Source of the DNA: Roseiarcus sp963765375
Lineage (GTDB): Bacteria; Pseudomonadota; Alphaproteobacteria; Rhizobiales; Beijerinckiaceae
NCBI GenBank assembly: GCA_963765375.1
Contig: CAVXVZ010000010.1
Location: forward strand, 186,001 to 250,000
Direction of reading: 5' to 3'
Length of the DNA: 64,000 bases
Part shown: in pieces, positions 1 through 7,687 of the stretch
Numbering within the stretch: position 1 is the stretch's first letter
How the letters are laid out: every line of letters starts with the position of its first letter
Made by a program: the position numbers and the translations under genes
The notes under the pieces: generated by a model
Databases searched by the model: none
The model's input: only the letters and a program-made list of their open reading frames with translations
What the model was told of the DNA's origin: nothing

Positions 1-1
1 C

Positions 2-154
2 CAGGTCGCCGTCGGGCCGATCGTGATGCGCAATGTCGCGGCCCTGGTCGCTCGCTCCGGGGCGCTGGACGAGAGCCTGCTCGGGATGAGCTTTCTCGGC
101 CGGCTCAAGAGCTATGCGGTCGAACGGGGGCGGCTCGTCCTGACGGCGAGGTGA
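2..154 (+). CDS. C-terminal end of a TIGR02281-type clan AA aspartic protease (partial)
   Basis: Open from the left edge in one frame to TGA at 152-154. The visible 50 residues contain MRNVAALVARSGAL, SLLGMSFLGRL and a closing YAVERGRLVLTA segment. This is the usual ending of the retropepsin-like, membrane-anchored aspartic proteases of Alphaproteobacteria (TIGR02281). The catalytic DTG motif and N-terminal membrane segment would lie upstream of the window, so activity cannot be judged. The gene converges on dusA with only 6 nt between the two stop codons. The family call rests on the C-terminal signature alone. Confidence 0.7.
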   Translation, partial: QVAVGPIVMRNVAALVARSGALDESLLGMSFLGRLKSYAVERGRLVLTAR

Positions 155-160
155 ATCCCC

Positions 161-1174
161 CTATTCGGCCGCCCAAAGCTCATCTATCGCGCCCTCCCGC
201 CCTCGCTCGACATGGGCGACGGCGCTGCGCAGCACCTCAATCCCGGCGCCGGCCCGCACGCCTTCGCTCGCCAGCGCACGCCGATAAGCCCGGGCCCCGG
301 GCCGGCCCGCGAACAGGCCATGGAGATGCCGGGTGTAGTCGTGCAGGCGCTCGCCGCGCTCAAGCCCGCGCGCGATCGCCGGCATGAAGGCTTCGATCGC
401 CTCGAACGCGTCGGCGACCGGCGCCGCCTCGCCGAACAGCTCCGGGTCGACGCCGATCAGGAGCTCGGGCGTCTGATAGGCGGCGCGCCCGATCATAACT
501 CCGTCGACATGCTCAAGCTGGGCGCGCGCCGATGCAAGATCCTCGACGCCGCCGTTGAGAATGACCGGCCAGTCGGGATGGGCGCACTTCAGCGCACGGA
601 CGAGCGGATAGTCGAGCGGCGGGATGGACCGGTTGTCCTTGGGGCTCAAGCCGTCGAGCCAGGCTTTGCGCGCATGGACGATGAGGGCCGCGGCGCCGGC
701 CGCCTTCACCGCTTCCGCGAACGCGCCGAGCGCCTCTCGCGGCTCCTGCTCGTCGACGCCGATCCGGCACTTGACCGTGACCGGAACGTCGACCGCCGCG
801 GCCATCGCCGCGACGCACTCGGCGACCAGCCTCGGCTCGCGCATCAGGCACGCCCCAAACCGGCCGCTTTGCACCCGGTCGGACGGGCAGCCGCAGTTGA
901 GATTGATCTCGTCATAGCCGAACCCGGCCCCGATCCGCGCCGCCTCGGCGAGGCGCCCAGGGTCGGCGCCGCCGAGCTGGAGCGCGACCGGATGCTGGGC
1001 GGCCTCGAAGCCGATCAACCGCTCGCGCGGCCCGAACACGACCGCGTCCGCCGTCACCATCTCGGTGTAGAGCCGCGCCCGGCGCGTGAGCAGGCGATGG
1101 AACCCCCGGCAGCGCCGGTCAGTCCAATCCATCATAGGGGCCACGGAAAATCTAAAGTCTTGAATCGAAGTCAC
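161..1174 (-). CDS. dusA: tRNA-dihydrouridine(20/20a) synthase DusA
   Basis: A 337-aa FMN-dependent TIM-barrel enzyme that reduces uridine 20/20a in the tRNA D-loop. Visible landmarks are the N-terminal VAPMMDWTDR (residues 11-20), YTEMVTADA, the NLNCGCPSD motif with the presumed catalytic Cys at residue 96, VTVKCRIG, LIVHARKAWLDGLSPK and the phosphate-binding NGGV...GRAAY region. Length and motif order match DusA rather than DusB or DusC. It is transcribed leftwards, divergent from the ThDP enzyme gene, with 232 nt between the start codons. Nothing looks broken. Confidence 0.95.
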   Translation of the reverse strand: MTSIQDFRFSVAPMMDWTDRRCRGFHRLLTRRARLYTEMVTADAVVFGPRERLIGFEAAQHPVALQLGGADPGRLAEAARIGAGFGYDEINLNCGCPSDRVQSGRFGACLMREPRLVAECVAAMAAAVDVPVTVKCRIGVDEQEPREALGAFAEAVKAAGAAALIVHARKAWLDGLSPKDNRSIPPLDYPLVRALKCAHPDWPVILNGGVEDLASARAQLEHVDGVMIGRAAYQTPELLIGVDPELFGEAAPVADAFEAIEAFMPAIARGLERGERLHDYTRHLHGLFAGRPGARAYRRALASEGVRAGAGIEVLRSAVAHVERGREGAIDELWAAE

Positions 1175-1406
1175 TTTTCTGCAGTCTCAACGCGTTCGGC
1201 GGGTCGTATGCACTCTTTCCGCTGCCGGTGATGCGACGTCAAGGAGACGTTTCTTCGGCGGCGCAACTCTTATGGCTCTGACTAGTCGGATCGCAACCTC
1301 GATGAGATCGCGACACGAAGCCGAAATTTGTGGAATTGTTGCGGACAACCGTCCACGCGTCGGACGATTCGCGTGGGGTCGCGTCCGGCGGCTGGAGAGG
1401 CAACGC

Positions 1407-3110
1407 ATGTACACGGCGAGCACGGCTTTTCTCGATTCGCTCCAGGAAGCGGGGGTGGAGTTCATCTTCGCCAACTTCGGCAGCGATCATCCCGGGCTGA
1501 TCGAGGCGATCGCCGAGGCGCGCGCCGAAGGCCGCGAAATCCCGCGCGTGGTCACTTGTCCCAACGAGATGTTGGCGCTGAGTTGCGCCCAGGGTTGCGC
1601 GCAACTGACGGGCCGCGCGCAGGCGGTCGTCGTCCATGTCGATTGCGGCACGCTGTCGCTCGGGGGAGCGGTCCACAATGTCGCGCGGTGCCGCGCGCCC
1701 GTTCTCATCTATGCGGGCATGTCGCCGGCGACCCAGGAGGGCGAACTCCTCGGCGGACGCAACGAATTCATCCACTGGCTCCAGGACGTCCCCGACCAGC
1801 GTGGCATCCTCCGCCAGTACATGAAATACGACCACGAGATCCGGTCGAGCCGCAACGTGCCGCAAATCGTCCATCGCGCGCTGCAGATTGCCGAGAGCGA
1901 CCCCAAGGGGCCCGTCTATCTTGTCTCTGCACGCGAGACGATGGAGGCGGCGGCCGAGCCGCTTTCGTTCGACCGGTCGCTTTGGCGGCCGATCCCGTCC
2001 GCGCCGCTTCCCGACGACGCCGTCGCGGAGATCGCCGTCGCGGTCGCGAACGCCCGCCGACCGGTGGTCGTGACCTCCTATCTCGGGCGCAATGCCGCGG
2101 CGGTGGCCGAGTTGACGCGCTTCTGCCGCGGCCGCGCGGTCGGCGTCCTCGAATCGGCGCCCTATTACATGAATTACCCGCAAGACGACGATATGTATCT
2201 CGGCGCCTATTGGAACGACCCCGTCCGCAATCCGGTTTTAGCGGAAGCCGATGTCGTCGTCGTCATTGACAGCGACGTTCCCTGGATTCCGAGCGTCAAT
2301 GCGCCCTCGTCCGAAGCCGCGGTGTTCCACATCGACGTCGACCCGCTCAAGGAAACGATTCCGCTTTGGTACATAAGGGCGCGCCGGTCGCTCCGCGCCG
2401 ACGGGTTTCTCGCCCTGCGGCAGATCAACGCTTGGCTCGACGCCCGGCCGCCGCAGGCATCGGTGGTTGCGGAGCGGCGTGATCATTTTGGCGCGCTGCA
2501 TCGCCGTCGCGCCGACGAGCTCGCCGAACGCGAAGCGGCTCGGATGGACATCATTACGCCGGAATGGCTCACCGCCTGCGTGCGCCGCGCCGTCGGCGAC
2601 GAAGCGATCATTCTCAGCGAAGGCGTGACGAATTATCCAGCAATCCACAACCACGCCGCGCAGCGCGTTGCCGGAACGATGTTCGCCAGCGGCGGCAGTT
2701 CGCTCGGCTGGAGCGGCGGCGCAGCGATCGGCATGAAGCTCATGGCGCCCGACCGAATGGTCGTCGCGCTCACCGGCGACGGCTCCTACATGTTCTCGAC
2801 GCCATCGGCGGTTCATTGGTTGGCGCGGCGCCACAGAACGCCCTTCCTTCAGATCGTGTACAATAACCGCGGCTGGAACGCGCCGCGATTCTCGGCGCTG
2901 GCCGTGCACCCGTCCGGCTACGCGAGCCGCGCGAACGATCTCGACATCGGCTTCGACCCTCCGCCGGACTACGCGGGGATCGCCGCCGCCGCGGGCGGCG
3001 CCCTGGCGCTCATAGTGAAACGGCCGGAAGAGGCGGAGGCGGCGATCCGGAGCGCGATTCGCGCTGTGGTCGAAGAGAAGCGGTCCGCGGTGATCGACGC
3101 CTGGGTATGA
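1407..3110 (+). CDS. Thiamine-diphosphate-dependent enzyme of the acetolactate synthase / benzoylformate decarboxylase superfamily
   Basis: A 567-aa protein with the PYR-central-PP domain order of ThDP lyases and carboligases. The PYR domain carries the cofactor-activating glutamate (Glu54 in TCPNEMLALS). The PP domain carries the Mg-ThDP motif GDGSYMF (from residue 457) and the closing NN at 486-487. Start ATG 1407 is preferred over an in-frame ATG at 1272: GGAGAGG lies 6-7 nt upstream, and the family normally begins close to this residue. The conserved glutamate argues against glyoxylate carboligase, which lacks it. It heads a sugar-uptake cluster now split by an IS630 element. In this context it probably makes or breaks a C-C bond in a keto acid or sugar-derived intermediate; the substrate is unknown. 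Confidence 0.85.
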   Translation: MYTASTAFLDSLQEAGVEFIFANFGSDHPGLIEAIAEARAEGREIPRVVTCPNEMLALSCAQGCAQLTGRAQAVVVHVDCGTLSLGGAVHNVARCRAPVLIYAGMSPATQEGELLGGRNEFIHWLQDVPDQRGILRQYMKYDHEIRSSRNVPQIVHRALQIAESDPKGPVYLVSARETMEAAAEPLSFDRSLWRPIPSAPLPDDAVAEIAVAVANARRPVVVTSYLGRNAAAVAELTRFCRGRAVGVLESAPYYMNYPQDDDMYLGAYWNDPVRNPVLAEADVVVVIDSDVPWIPSVNAPSSEAAVFHIDVDPLKETIPLWYIRARRSLRADGFLALRQINAWLDARPPQASVVAERRDHFGALHRRRADELAEREAARMDIITPEWLTACVRRAVGDEAIILSEGVTNYPAIHNHAAQRVAGTMFASGGSSLGWSGGAAIGMKLMAPDRMVVALTGDGSYMFSTPSAVHWLARRHRTPFLQIVYNNRGWNAPRFSALAVHPSGYASRANDLDIGFDPPPDYAGIAAAAGGALALIVKRPEEAEAAIRSAIRAVVEEKRSAVIDAWV

Positions 3111-3292
3111 CCCTTGCTGCAGCCGTCGGCTTTCAAAGCGGCTCTCTCGCGACCCAGCGATTGTGCGGTTCCCAGGCGCGAAATCAGCGTCGCGTCTATG
3201 GCCGCGGGGGCCTGAGCCGGGGCCTCCCTATTCCGGCGCGAGACAGCCGCGGCGGCCAAGAAGACCCATGTTGCTGCGCGCTCTATATCGAT

Positions 3293-4033
3293 CTAAGCAG
3301 AGATTCTCCGATTGACCAACGGATTGCGAGATCGCTCGTTGTTCAAAGCTTGGACAGCTTGATGGATGGCTCGATCGAGGTCGGCGGCGTCGGTGAAGGT
3401 GTAGTGGGCGAGATTGTGCGCTTTGAGATCGTGCCAGACAACCTCGATGTCGTTGAGTTCGGGCGCGTATTTCGGCAGCCACTCGACGGTGAGCCAATGC
3501 TTGCGCGCTTCGAGGGCGGCAAGGGCGAGCTTGCTGACGTGGATCGGTCCATTGTCCTCGACCAGCACGACCGGCTTCATGGCTGGTCCGGGTTGGGGGC
3601 CGTAGAGACGGTCGAGTTGCTCCAGGTGAGCGATGAAGTCGCTGCTGCGCTTGGTCGGGCTGGTGTGCACGATCAACTGGCGCGTGACATGATCGAGCGA
3701 GCCGATCATCGCCACTTTTTTGGCTTGTCCCGGCGCCGGCACGCGCAGATCGGCGCCGCGCTTGGCCCACGCCCGCGCCAAATAAGGGTGCGTCAGGGCC
3801 TCGCTCTCGTCGCCATAAAGCAGGACGATGTCGTCGGCCTCGGCTTGGGCCTTGCGCAGTTGAAGGCGCAAGCCCACGCACGCGATCTCGCCGGCGATCT
3901 GGCGACCTTTCAAGGTGTGCCGCGGCCGCCGCCAGCGGAAGTTTTTTTTCGCAGCGTCTTGGATAATTGCGACCTGCCGATCCGGACGCCCTCGCGCGCC
4001 TCGATCTCGCTGATCAGGCGCGCGATCGTCCAA
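3293..4033 (-). CDS. IS630-family transposase, OrfB (DDE catalytic domain)
   Basis: Catalytic half of an IS630/Tc1-type transposase. The three acidic positions are visible in order: LLYGDESEAL, VLVEDNGPIH and APELNDIEVVW. OrfB has no good start of its own. It is expected to be made by -1 slippage of ribosomes translating OrfA at the A8 run (3942-3949 on the + strand), which joins ...LRKK to NFRWRRPRH. The natural OrfB part therefore begins near 3949, and upstream codons in this frame are probably not used. The TAG stop at 3293-3295 straddles the element end: its T and A come from the flanking TA target duplication or next base. No internal disruption is seen, so the element may still be active. 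Confidence 0.9.
   Translation of the reverse strand: MDDRAPDQRDRGARGRPDRQVAIIQDAAKKNFRWRRPRHTLKGRQIAGEIACVGLRLQLRKAQAEADDIVLLYGDESEALTHPYLARAWAKRGADLRVPAPGQAKKVAMIGSLDHVTRQLIVHTSPTKRSSDFIAHLEQLDRLYGPQPGPAMKPVVLVEDNGPIHVSKLALAALEARKHWLTVEWLPKYAPELNDIEVVWHDLKAHNLAHYTFTDAADLDRAIHQAVQALNNERSRNPLVNRRISA
3296..3322 (+). repeat. Left terminal inverted repeat of the IS630 element
   Basis: Reads AGCAGAGATTCTCCG and continues towards GACCAACGG. The opposite end read inward gives AGCAGATTCCACGGG then AGCCAACGA. The match is imperfect, with a 2-nt indel after AGCAG. The outer TA is the target duplication. Confidence 0.75.
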
Positions 4034-4350
4034 TTGCGCCGGTTGGCGACGGGAGCTTCCAAAAGAGGCGTGACGACGCGCAGCGCCGCCTCGCTCTTCA
4101 CAGGGGCTGGGCCAGGCGCCACGCTCGCCTTCAGCGCTTCAACGCCGCCGTCGGCGAAATCGCAACGCCACAGCCGAACCGTGTCCTCGCGTACGCCGAA
4201 GGCTTCCGCGATGCGCGGGCTGGTCCAGCCCAAAAGCGTCAGCAACATCGCCCGCGCCCGATCCGCCTCGCCACGATCGCGCGAATGCGCCAACGCTCGC
4301 AGCGCCGCACGCTGCTCCCCATCCGCCGTTATTGGAGATTTGCCCACCAT
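3910..4350 (-). CDS. IS630-family transposase, OrfA (helix-turn-helix domain)
   Basis: A 146-aa N-terminal half with the helix-turn-helix region DRARAMLLTLLGWTSPRIAE followed by VREDTVRLWRCDF, typical of the DNA-binding part of IS630 transposases. The frame ends shortly after LRKKTSAGGG. At this point the minus strand reads CGA AAA AAA ACT, an A8 slippery run (A AAA AAA) that allows -1 frameshifting into OrfB. A frameshift-generated OrfAB fusion is the usual functional transposase in such two-frame IS630 members. Confidence 0.88.
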   Translation of the reverse strand: MVGKSPITADGEQRAALRALAHSRDRGEADRARAMLLTLLGWTSPRIAEAFGVREDTVRLWRCDFADGGVEALKASVAPGPAPVKSEAALRVVTPLLEAPVANRRNWTIARLISEIEAREGVRIGRSQLSKTLRKKTSAGGGRGTP

Positions 4351-4396
4351 GCCCCGCCTCCGCGAATCAACGCAAAGACGGAATCACACCTGCCAT

Positions 4397-4423
4397 TCGT
4401 TGGCTACACCCGTGGAATCTGCT
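4397..4423 (-). repeat. Right terminal inverted repeat of the IS630 element
   Basis: Read inward on the minus strand it starts AGCAGATTCCACGGGTG and pairs imperfectly with the left end. TA follows at 4424-4425. The OrfA start codon lies about 70 nt inside. Confidence 0.75.
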
Positions 4424-4459
4424 TAGGTCTGATCCAAGCAGCGCTTCCGGAGGAAAGCC

Positions 4460-5488
4460 ATGGCGAGACCCCTGATCGTGATCGATCCGCAGCCGCGGGG
4501 TCTCGATGAAATCTTCGAGCGGGAGGTCTGGGCGCGGCTCGAGAGCCTCGGCGAGCTTGCCATTCACGACGGGGCGGGCCGCATGCCGGCCGAGCGCCTC
4601 GAAGCCCTTCTCCCCGAGATGGCTCTCCTGATCGGCCAGAGCGACATGCCGAAGGCGAGGCTCGACCGGGCGCCGAAGCTGCGCGCCATCGTCAACGTCG
4701 AGACGAATTTCCTCCAGAACGTCGACTACGAGACCTGCTTCGAGCGCGGAATCCATGTGCTCGCGCCGAGTTCCGCTTTTGCGAGGCCGGTCGCCGAGAT
4801 GGCGCTGGGCATGACGATCGACCTTTGCCGCAGCGTCACGGCGGCCGATCGGGCCATGCGCGCGGGGCATGAGAAATGGCTACTCGACGGCGCGGAAGGA
4901 TGCTTCTCGCTCTATCGCGCGCGGGTCGGCCTGATCGGCTTCGGCGATCTCGGGCGCGCCTTCGTTCCCCTGCTCGCGCCGTTCGGCTGCACTGTCAAAG
5001 CCTACGATCCGTGGATTTCCGAGCACTACATGGCCGGCTTCGGCGTCGCCGCCGTCTCGCTCGATGAGGTCTTGAGCGCGAGCCAGGTCATTGTCGTGTT
5101 CGCCGCCGCGACCAGCGAAAACCAGGGCTTCCTCGGCAAGCGCGAGTTCGACCTCATCGCGCCGGGATCGGTTTTCTTGCTGATGAGTTGCGCGGGGGTG
5201 GTCGATTTCCCCGAATTCCTCCGCTATGTCGAAAACGGACGGTTTCGCGCCGCGACCGACGTTTTTCCGATTGAGCCCGCGCCGCCGAGCGACCCGGCGC
5301 GCCGGATCGAGGGTCTGCTGCTCTCGCCCCATCGCGCCGGCGCCATGCCCGATTCCCTCTCCGAGATCGGCCGGCAGACGGTCGCCGACGCCGGCCTCGT
5401 CCTGCGCGGCCTGCCGCCGCTTTCGTGCCGGCGCGCCCAGCGCGAGACCGTTCTGCGATCCCGGTCGAAGCCGATCGAGCGCAGTTGA
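4460..5488 (+). CDS. D-2-hydroxyacid dehydrogenase-fold NAD-dependent protein lacking the usual catalytic arginine
   Basis: A 342-aa protein with the two-domain fold of D-isomer-specific 2-hydroxyacid dehydrogenases. The NAD-binding glycine motif is VGLIGFGDLG (residues 156-165), with a dinucleotide-binding acidic residue at YDPW. Of the family triad, Glu272 (DVFPIEP) and His291 (LSPHRAG) are present. The expected N-x-x-R-G-x-x-V-D segment reads LLMSCAGVVDF, so the substrate-binding arginine is replaced. The ATG at 4460 has a strong GGAGGA 6-7 nt upstream. It belongs to the sugar cluster and is now separated from the ThDP gene by IS630. Reduction or oxidation of a sugar-derived hydroxy acid is plausible, but the missing Arg makes standard 2-hydroxyacid chemistry doubtful. 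Confidence 0.8.
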   Translation: MARPLIVIDPQPRGLDEIFEREVWARLESLGELAIHDGAGRMPAERLEALLPEMALLIGQSDMPKARLDRAPKLRAIVNVETNFLQNVDYETCFERGIHVLAPSSAFARPVAEMALGMTIDLCRSVTAADRAMRAGHEKWLLDGAEGCFSLYRARVGLIGFGDLGRAFVPLLAPFGCTVKAYDPWISEHYMAGFGVAAVSLDEVLSASQVIVVFAAATSENQGFLGKREFDLIAPGSVFLLMSCAGVVDFPEFLRYVENGRFRAATDVFPIEPAPPSDPARRIEGLLLSPHRAGAMPDSLSEIGRQTVADAGLVLRGLPPLSCRRAQRETVLRSRSKPIERS

Positions 5489-5533
5489 AGCGGCGTTTGC
5501 CGGCTTGACAGCGAGCGGCGGCGGGACATAGCC

Positions 5534-5545
5534 TAAAACGTTATA
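5534..5545. promoter_or_regulatory. Candidate LacI-family operator upstream of the regulator gene
   Basis: TAAAACGTTATA is a near-perfect palindrome (5 of 6 positions per half) centred on CG, the usual architecture of LacI-family operators. It lies about 58 nt before the LacI-type gene, between it and the dehydrogenase gene, which suggests autoregulation. No second copy was found before the transporter genes. Confidence 0.4.
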
Positions 5546-5602
5546 GAGAAGCCGGCGAAGAATTCGGCTCGAACGTCGGCGACGCCTTGGAGCGAACGAG
5601 CG

Positions 5603-6648
5603 ATGGCCGGGAGAGCGCCCACGATCCGCGATGTTGCGTCTCGCGCCGGCGTATCGGTCGCCACTGCTTCCAATGTCGTCAACGGCAATCGGCCGGTCGG
5701 AGAAGCGAGCCGCCGCAGCGTGGTCGCGGCGATCGCGGCGCTCGGCTACCGGCTCGACCGTTCGGCGAGCGCGTTGCGCGGCAAATCGACCCGTCTTGTG
5801 GGCATGGTCGTTCCCGACATCACCAATGTCTTTTTCGCCAGCCTCGTTCACGGGGTCGAAGCGCTCGCCGAACGCGATGGCTATGATCTTCTCATCGTCT
5901 CCTCGAGCGAAGATGCGGCGAAAGAGCGCCGCCGTGTCGAGGCGCTGGTCGCGCGCCGCATCGACGGCTTGATCGTCGTGCCCGCCAGCGACGACTCGAT
6001 GGCGGCGGTCGGGGGCGGCGCCCACGCGGCCCGTCTGCCGCCGGCGGTGCTGATCGATCGCGGCGCCGGGCGCCTGGATTCGACACCGTGCATGCCGATT
6101 GCGACGCCGGCGGCTACGCCGCAGCCCGGCATCTCATCGGCCTCGGACACCGCGACATCGCCATCCTCACCCATTCAAAACGGCTCGAGAATATCGAGCA
6201 GCGCATCGCCGGCGCCCGGCGCGCCCTCGTCGAAGCCGGGCTCGAGGGGCGCGAGCGCGTCATCTATGGCGGCCATGACCTCGAATCCTTGCGTGGCGCG
6301 ATCGAGCTTGAGCTTCACCGCGCCGACTGCCCGACCGCGATCTTCGCCCTCACCAATGTCTGCGCACTGGCCTCGATCAAGGCCGCGCGCGGGCTCAATC
6401 TTGAAATCCCCAGCGATGTGTCGATCGTCGGCTTCGACGATTTCGATTGGATGCTCGCGCTGCGGCCCTATCTGACCACCATCGCCCAGCCGGTCGAGGA
6501 TTTCGCCTCCACCGCCTGGCGCCTGCTGATGCTGCGCTTATCCGCCGGGGAAAAAGGCGTCGAGCGCGTCGAACTTCCCTGCACTCTCAGGGTGCGGGAA
6601 TCCACTGGGCCCGCCCGCCCTCGGCTCAAAGCCGTTGCGGAGGCCTGA
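5603..6648 (+). pseudogene. LacI-family transcriptional regulator, interrupted by a single-base frameshift
   Basis: The first frame gives a classical N-terminal HTH (TIRDVASRAGVSVATASNVV, residues 7-26), the linker and the first half of the sugar-binding domain up to VLIDRGAGRLD. It then goes out of frame near 6080. The +1 frame continues seamlessly with HADCDAGGYAAARHLIGLG, VSIVGFDDFDW and the C-terminus ending at 6648. Restoring one T in the GATTCGAC segment (to GATTTCGAC) would read DFDTVHADCD and yield a normal regulator of about 348 aa. This is either a recent mutation that could derepress the downstream importer, or a homopolymer sequencing error. Its neighbours suggest it controls the ABC importer and epimerase. 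Confidence 0.85.
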
Positions 6649-6675
6649 ACCGTAAAACAACCCAGGGAGTGAATC

Positions 6676-7653
6676 ATGCTCAAACGTTTGACTTTCGGCG
6701 CCTCGATCGCGGCGCTCGCTCTCGGCCTCGCCGCGTCGGCGGCCTATGCTGAAGACAAGCCGGTCTACGGCGTCTTGATGAAGACGCTGTCCAACCCGTT
6801 CTGGGGCGCGATGGAGAAGGGCGTTGACGCGGGCGCCAAGAACGCCGGCGTCGAGATCTTCCTCCAGGCGGTCGAATCCGACCAGGCGGCCGAGCCGCAG
6901 CTCAACGCCTGCAACACCATGCTGCAGAAGAAGCCCGTGGCGATGATCACGGCGGCGATCAATTCGACCATCCTTCTCCCATGCCTCAAGCAGGCGAACG
7001 AGATGAAGATCCCGGTTGTCGACCTCGACAACAACCTCGATCCGGCCATCACCAAGAAGGCCGGGGTCGATATCGCTTTCCATATCGGCTCGGACAACGA
7101 AGCGGCGGGAGCGAAGGGCGCGGACTATCTGGTCGGCGCGCTCGGAAAGGATGCGAAGGGTCCCGTGCTGGTGATCGAAGGCCTTTCCGGCAACATCACC
7201 GGCGAGAAGCGCGCGCACGGGTTCGCCGAAGAGCTGAAGAAGCAGGCGCCCGGCCTCAACATCGTCGCCTCCCTGCCGGGCGACTGGGACAGTCTGAAGG
7301 CCGCCAACATCACCAACGACACGCTGCAGCGCAATCCGGACCTCGTCGCCATCTTCTGCGCCAATGACGACATGGCGCTCGGCGCAGTCGAGGCGGCGCG
7401 CTCGGCCGGCAAGGACAAGATCATCGTCATCGGCGTCGACGGCAACACCAACGCCGTCAAGTCGATCAAGGCGGGACGGCTCAACGCCTCGGTCGCGCAA
7501 TTGCCCTATCTTGTCGGCATGCAGGCGGTCGAGGACGTCAAGAAAGTGCTGGCGGGCGACAAAGTCCCGGAGATGACCTACGTGCCGACCCTTGTTCTGA
7601 CCAAGGAGGTCCTTGAGGCGAACAACGAGCCGATGCTGCAGTACGTCAAATAA
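6676..7653 (+). CDS. Sugar ABC transporter substrate-binding protein (RbsB/FrcB-like)
   Basis: A 325-aa periplasmic binding protein. It has a Sec signal peptide (MLKRLTFGASIAALALGLAA, likely cleavage after AYA, residue 25), then a type-I PBP fold with KTLSNPFWGAMEKGVD, VDLDNNL, GSDNEAAG, VIEGLSGNITGEKR, CANDDMALGA and VIGVDGN. These segments are typical of the pentose/hexose (CUT2) binding proteins. It follows the LacI-type gene by 27 nt, with GGGAG before the ATG, and is followed 34 nt later by the permease. The ligand is not predictable. The epimerase partner hints at a ketose or a sugar converted into one. Confidence 0.92.
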   Translation: MLKRLTFGASIAALALGLAASAAYAEDKPVYGVLMKTLSNPFWGAMEKGVDAGAKNAGVEIFLQAVESDQAAEPQLNACNTMLQKKPVAMITAAINSTILLPCLKQANEMKIPVVDLDNNLDPAITKKAGVDIAFHIGSDNEAAGAKGADYLVGALGKDAKGPVLVIEGLSGNITGEKRAHGFAEELKKQAPGLNIVASLPGDWDSLKAANITNDTLQRNPDLVAIFCANDDMALGAVEAARSAGKDKIIVIGVDGNTNAVKSIKAGRLNASVAQLPYLVGMQAVEDVKKVLAGDKVPEMTYVPTLVLTKEVLEANNEPMLQYVK

Positions 7654-7687
7654 GCCGGACGGCGCCGCCTCATTCGAGGAACGCTCC

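Larger units (their letters stand above)
3296..4423 (-). mobile_element. IS630-family insertion sequence (about 1.13 kb)
   Basis: The ends are imperfect inverted repeats beginning AGCAG(AG)ATTC, each immediately flanked by TA (3294-3295 and 4424-4425), the target duplication expected of IS630/Tc1/mariner elements. Both transposase frames lie inside and read leftwards. The element lies between the ThDP-enzyme gene and the dehydrogenase gene, leaving the latter's ribosome binding site (GGAGGA, 4448-4453) intact. It probably separates two formerly co-transcribed genes. Confidence 0.9.

Noticed and set aside
212..1231. A 339-codon plus-strand frame opposite dusA
   Set aside because: dusA carries the full NCGCPSD and flavin-binding signatures on the minus strand; this frame has none.
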